Positions 60,379 to 64,000 of a DNA stretch of 64,000 nucleotides are shown here, one piece after another (position 1 is the stretch's first letter; the number at the start of each line of letters is the position of its first letter). The stretch is from assembly GCA_907165065.1 (NCBI GenBank), contig OU015527.1, forward strand, positions 23,945,686 to 24,009,685. Reading direction: 5' to 3'. A model generated the notes under the pieces. The model was not told the origin of the DNA, made no database searches, and saw only the letters and a list, made by a program, of their open reading frames with translations. A program made the position numbers and the translations under genes. The DNA is from Caprimulgus europaeus (lineage: Eukaryota; Chordata; Aves; Caprimulgiformes; Caprimulgidae).

Positions 60379-62480
60379 GTGTGTGGAAAAGTCAGGGATG
60401 GATTGTGCATGTTGAAAGGTCTGAGCTAAGCTATTTCTTTCCTGGTGCTCTGAAAGTATGGTTTGTTTGTACTCTGTGTTCTGCTATTGCATTTCTTTTT
60501 TTCTGTATAAAGCATTAAGAAGGAACCGCAAGACCCTATCTATAAAATTCAAAGTTCTAAAGGTAAGTTCCTTAGTTAGATACCAGAATTGTTTTTTTCC
60601 ACTGAATCTACAGCAATGGGAAAAATCAAGTTCTCTGTATGCCTTTAAATATCAACTGTAGGTGCTTAACTTCAGGTGCATTCAGGTTTGAACAGGCCAC
60701 AAAGAGTAGGAACAATTAAAGTAATTCTGCTGATTTCAGTGAGATATTTTCTGAGCGAATATTCTCTTTCCACAAAAAAGTGTCTTGCAAAAGAGGAGAA
60801 ACAAAACATTTAATAAGTGCAAGTGTCTGTGTGGATGCATGGAAATTCACTTCCTTCTGAAAAGTGAGATGTTTGCTTCATCCCTCTTTTCTGACAGCTA
60901 GAAGGCATCATGTTCTCCCTTGTCTCTACGCATTTTCTCAGCAAAGAATAAACTTATTCATAGCCTTGATTTCAGAACAGATTTACAAGCTTAAGTCACA
61001 GACGTACATAGGTATCAAGTTTTAGACAACCATAGTTGTCAGAAAACTCTAAGGATGTCCTCAGTCTTGCTATGTCATGTGTACAAGAAGGTGAACACTC
61101 ATTTCAGGTTAAGTAATTATGAAAGAGATGGGCAGTATGCACTACAATCTCCCTTTACGCTCTATTTTTCATGGATGTACATGTGCATCAAGAAAATGCA
61201 TTTTCCCACTAAAAACTGTAAAAGGAATCCACTTTGGACATAGCCATCTTGCTATCAGATTATAAAGTGATTTGTTTGTTTGTTTGTTTTTGTTGCTGAC
61301 TTAATCCAGAAACAGTTTTGAGATGGATAACATCAGGTCCTATGAGTGTCATCCTGAGTCTTCTGTAGCTGATGTGTCACAAAGCCTCACTGTGTGGAGC
61401 AGTCTTTGCTTCTTCTTCAGTTGTGCTGAGTGCTTCCCTACTGTAGCTGAAAACTCAGTCCTAGAAGTTGTCCTTAAATTCTCTAATGGTGGACAATATG
61501 TTCATTGAACCAAGAACAAGCCATTATTGCAGAAAATGCTATTTACCATCCTTTTTCTATTGTCCTCGTAACAAATATGGTTTTGACTTTAACATGTGTA
61601 AGGAATATGCATTTGAAGCAGTGCATTATGACCTAATATTCTAAATCCCATTAAAGTCAAAGGGAGTTATGCTGCTACATTTCCACATACCTTTTGGGAA
61701 AGTACAGCTGATTATCTAATGCTGTACTTACTCATGAAGGCTGAGGAACTTTGGTGCAGAGAACGTAATTCAAAGAATGTATGGATCTGTACAACACCAT
61801 TCAGTCCCCGGATCATGCCTGCCATAAACTCATTATGAAAGCAAACAAACAACAGGTACCATGTGAACAAGAGAGAGGTATGTTTTTCTTTGCTTTGAAA
61901 GCACAAAATTAAAACAGATTTTCCTTTTTCACCATGTCTTTAAACATTCAATGTAAACTTCATAGAAATATTTTTTGACAAATACACTGAACATCCCTAA
62001 GGATGGGCAAGGCTTATTATTACAGCTCTCCAAGTAGAAAAAGAAAAAACAACAACCAACCAACCAAACAAACAGAAAAGTTAAATGACTTGCTGAGAGC
62101 TTCCTAGCATATCATTGTCAGAGAAAGGATTAGGAAACAGTACCTTCCAACAATAACTTTCTGCTCATTTCTCCAAGCCTGGCTGTTCATCATTTATCAT
62201 TTTAAAATATTATGGTTAAGCTTATGGAGTCATACTAATGAGTATGATATTTTTATTTAGCAGCTCCAGTTTTCTCTCTATGTGAGATACTGCACAAGAT
62301 CTTTCAGCTGGGACTATTCATATGGGAATGAAGCACTAAGGAGAAACAGGTATTGAGTACTTTTAAGACAAACCACAAGGTGCAGTGACCAAAAAGATAG
62401 TCACTGACAGAGGTGAATATGTCATATTCATTATATCAGCAACTGAAAGCAAAAATTTAGTTCTTAGTGGCGGTCTTCAG
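60379..62480. other. AT-rich unique sequence, no gene recognised
   Basis: Includes a (TTTG)5 run at 61271-61290 and a CAAC/CAAA low-complexity patch at about 62040-62080. Frames are all under 70 codons. Confidence 0.5.
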
Positions 62481-62481
62481 G

Positions 62482-62502
62482 AAAAAAAAAAAAAAAAAAA
62501 AA
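62482..62502. repeat. A21 homopolymer run
   Basis: Twenty-one A residues, then GG and a second A-run. No retrogene or SINE sequence is recognised to its left, so it is not an identified retroposon tail. Confidence 0.9.
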
Positions 62503-62599
62503 GGAAAAAAAACCCTACACGGTATATACCTTATAGTGTGCAGGCAAGCATTTAGTTTTTATTTGTAAAAGTTTTTGTCAAAGCTAGTTACTATTTCCT

Positions 62600-63300
62600 T
62601 CTGGTTGTCCTTCGGTTCACCGTAGAATACTATTATGGAAAATAAATTTCCAACACAGTATTTCTAATACACTTACAAGTTTAGCTGAAACTTATGGATA
62701 TATTCCCTCCACACTCTGTCTTATTTTAGAAGGGTAAATATTCAAAGCCATGCTCCAACTATGATATATTAAAATAATGTAAATCAAAAAAGCTGAACTA
62801 GAAAATAATTGAAAATGAAATTTCATTAAAATTGATCCTATAAAAGTACTGCAACACAGCAACTGTTTTGAAAAGTGAAATGTGCTTTAGCATCTTTATT
62901 TATGTTCTTGTAGATAATTTAATGAACTGGAGGAAAAGATTCAGAATATAGTTGTGTATAATAATGAAAGGTTTTAATAGGATTAAGACAGAGGCGTCAT
63001 GAACGCTGTAATTTATATGACTTTTGAACTTTTTATTTTTGTAAAACTCTTTAAAATATGGTAAAATTCTGCTATAATGTCACTGCTGTGTCATAATGCA
63101 CAGCCCTGGAACAGTGAAAGATGATACATACCTCATGTTTCATCTGCATAAAATTAAGTTTATGACCTCATTTCATAAATAGTCTTGAGTTGAAAATTAT
63201 GTGTATGCTGGGGCTGTGTGAATGCAAACATTCTATGTATGGCAAAATATTTACTCAAAGAAACTATAAGAAGAAACTGCATAACCTGGGTTTAGCATGG
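62600..63300. other. Possible conserved non-coding block
   Basis: High-complexity AT-rich sequence with few homopolymers. It contains TTTATTTATGTTCTTGTAGA, AGACAGAGGCGTCATGAACG, CACTGCTGTGTCATAATGC and several ATAAA/TAAT homeodomain-like cores. No open frame of note. Judged by appearance only. Confidence 0.2.
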
Positions 63301-64000
63301 GGTGGCCAAGAGTCTTGTTGTGCTTATCTACTACAACTTTTCTGTATTAGCAAAATCTGTTGAGGTACATGATCTGAGACATGTGATTGAATTTTCTTTC
63401 ACCGTAAACCTTGCTTCCCTTTCCCTCCAATTCCACAAAGCTCCTGCAGCTACTGAAACATTTATTGAAGCATATTATTTATCCATTTTGAATATTTTCT
63501 CTGAATTGCAAGTTTGAAAAAGATTTCAAACATACCAAGTTTTTAATTCAAATTCAGTTCTACCCTAAAGCAAGAGATATTGAACAAAAAACATACTGAA
63601 GACTGCACTACAGTCTGAAAGAAAGGCAGGGTGGATGAGATGTGGTACAGAGAAAGAAAGGACACACAATAGGATATGCAGCAGCATGTAAATATATAAA
63701 ACTAGGATTATTAATAAGACCTGATTTCTAAGTCACTGTTTTATAAATCTGATTATGGTTGTTTTGGGGATCTGAGAGAAGATGGTTTTCTGTTTTTTTT
63801 TTTTCAGATTACTTCACACACTTCTTCGGGAAGATATACAGATTCATAAATATTTATAATTCACCAGGAAGTATTCCACCATCCAGCCCAAAATGTTGCT
63901 GAAAATACCTCCCTCTCTCCTCCACACTTCCCTTATATTTAACCCATGTCTGTGAAGACAAAAAGTCTGTAAAGTCATGTCTCCGGTATGTTTGAGAATT
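63301..64000. other. Unique sequence to the right edge, no gene recognised
   Basis: A 71-codon frame at 63302-63517 has no motif. A T-run ending TTTTCAG at 63807 is acceptor-like, and an open segment of about 30 codons follows it, ending in a stop; there is no support beyond that. Confidence 0.45.

Noticed and set aside
62482-62502. A21 run as a possible retrogene or SINE tail
   Set aside because: No gene-like, tRNA-like or other source sequence is recognisable on its left and no flanking duplication was seen.
1-64000. Search for tRNA, rRNA, CRISPR, bacterial-type operons or nuclear mitochondrial insertions
   Set aside because: None of the characteristic structures or sequences was seen; promoters, ribosome binding sites and terminators of bacterial type do not apply to this vertebrate sequence.

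Overview
This window looks like a gene-poor, AT-rich stretch of a bird genome. The evidence is the repeat content. There are CR1 (chicken repeat 1) non-LTR retrotransposons whose 3' ends carry the avian octamer ATTCTGTG/ATTCTATG in tandem. There are also several solo LTRs of the ERVL-like type common in passerine and other neoavian genomes, ending in variants of CCACCACA. No complete host protein-coding gene, tRNA, rRNA or CRISPR-like structure could be recognised. Almost all open frames longer than about 60 codons are chance frames, or frames inside the repeats; the only frames with real coding ancestry are the CR1 reverse-transcriptase remnants.

Layout: 1-1442 is a young CR1 copy (+) inserted in an LTR whose 3' end survives at 1443-1576. 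A ~968 bp solo LTR lies at 3465-4432 (+), with a sister copy at 53216-54183 (+). An ERVL-type LTR fragment is at 5250-5698 (-). Small CR1 tails lie near 9.3 kb (+), 16.3 kb (-), 30.0 kb (-), 40.0 kb (-) and 40.4 kb (-). A degenerate minisatellite with an embedded inverted repeat is at 12.2-12.7 kb. LTRs of one family lie at 17542-18157 (-), 20210-20824 (-), 31999-32648 (+, complete) and 57300-57452 (-, fragment). A second young CR1 copy is at 21241-22372 (+), and an LTR 3' tip at 31600-31683 (-). An older, ~1.1 kb CR1 is at 46856-47970 (-), followed by a possible LTR tail of another family.

The rest is unique-looking AT-rich sequence with microsatellites, chiefly (TTTTG)10 and (TTTGA)11, and A/C- or T/G-rich low-complexity runs. 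A few high-complexity blocks (44.5-44.9, 62.6-63.3, 28.15-28.45 and 35.2-35.4 kb) have the look of conserved non-coding elements. Two short open segments with good splice-site contexts (50306-50359 minus and 60318-60378 plus) are the best exon candidates, but neither can be assigned to a gene. The window most likely represents a gene desert or a very long intron. I found no evidence of a new multi-gene system; the main interest is in repeat nesting, element decay and a few candidate functional non-coding blocks.
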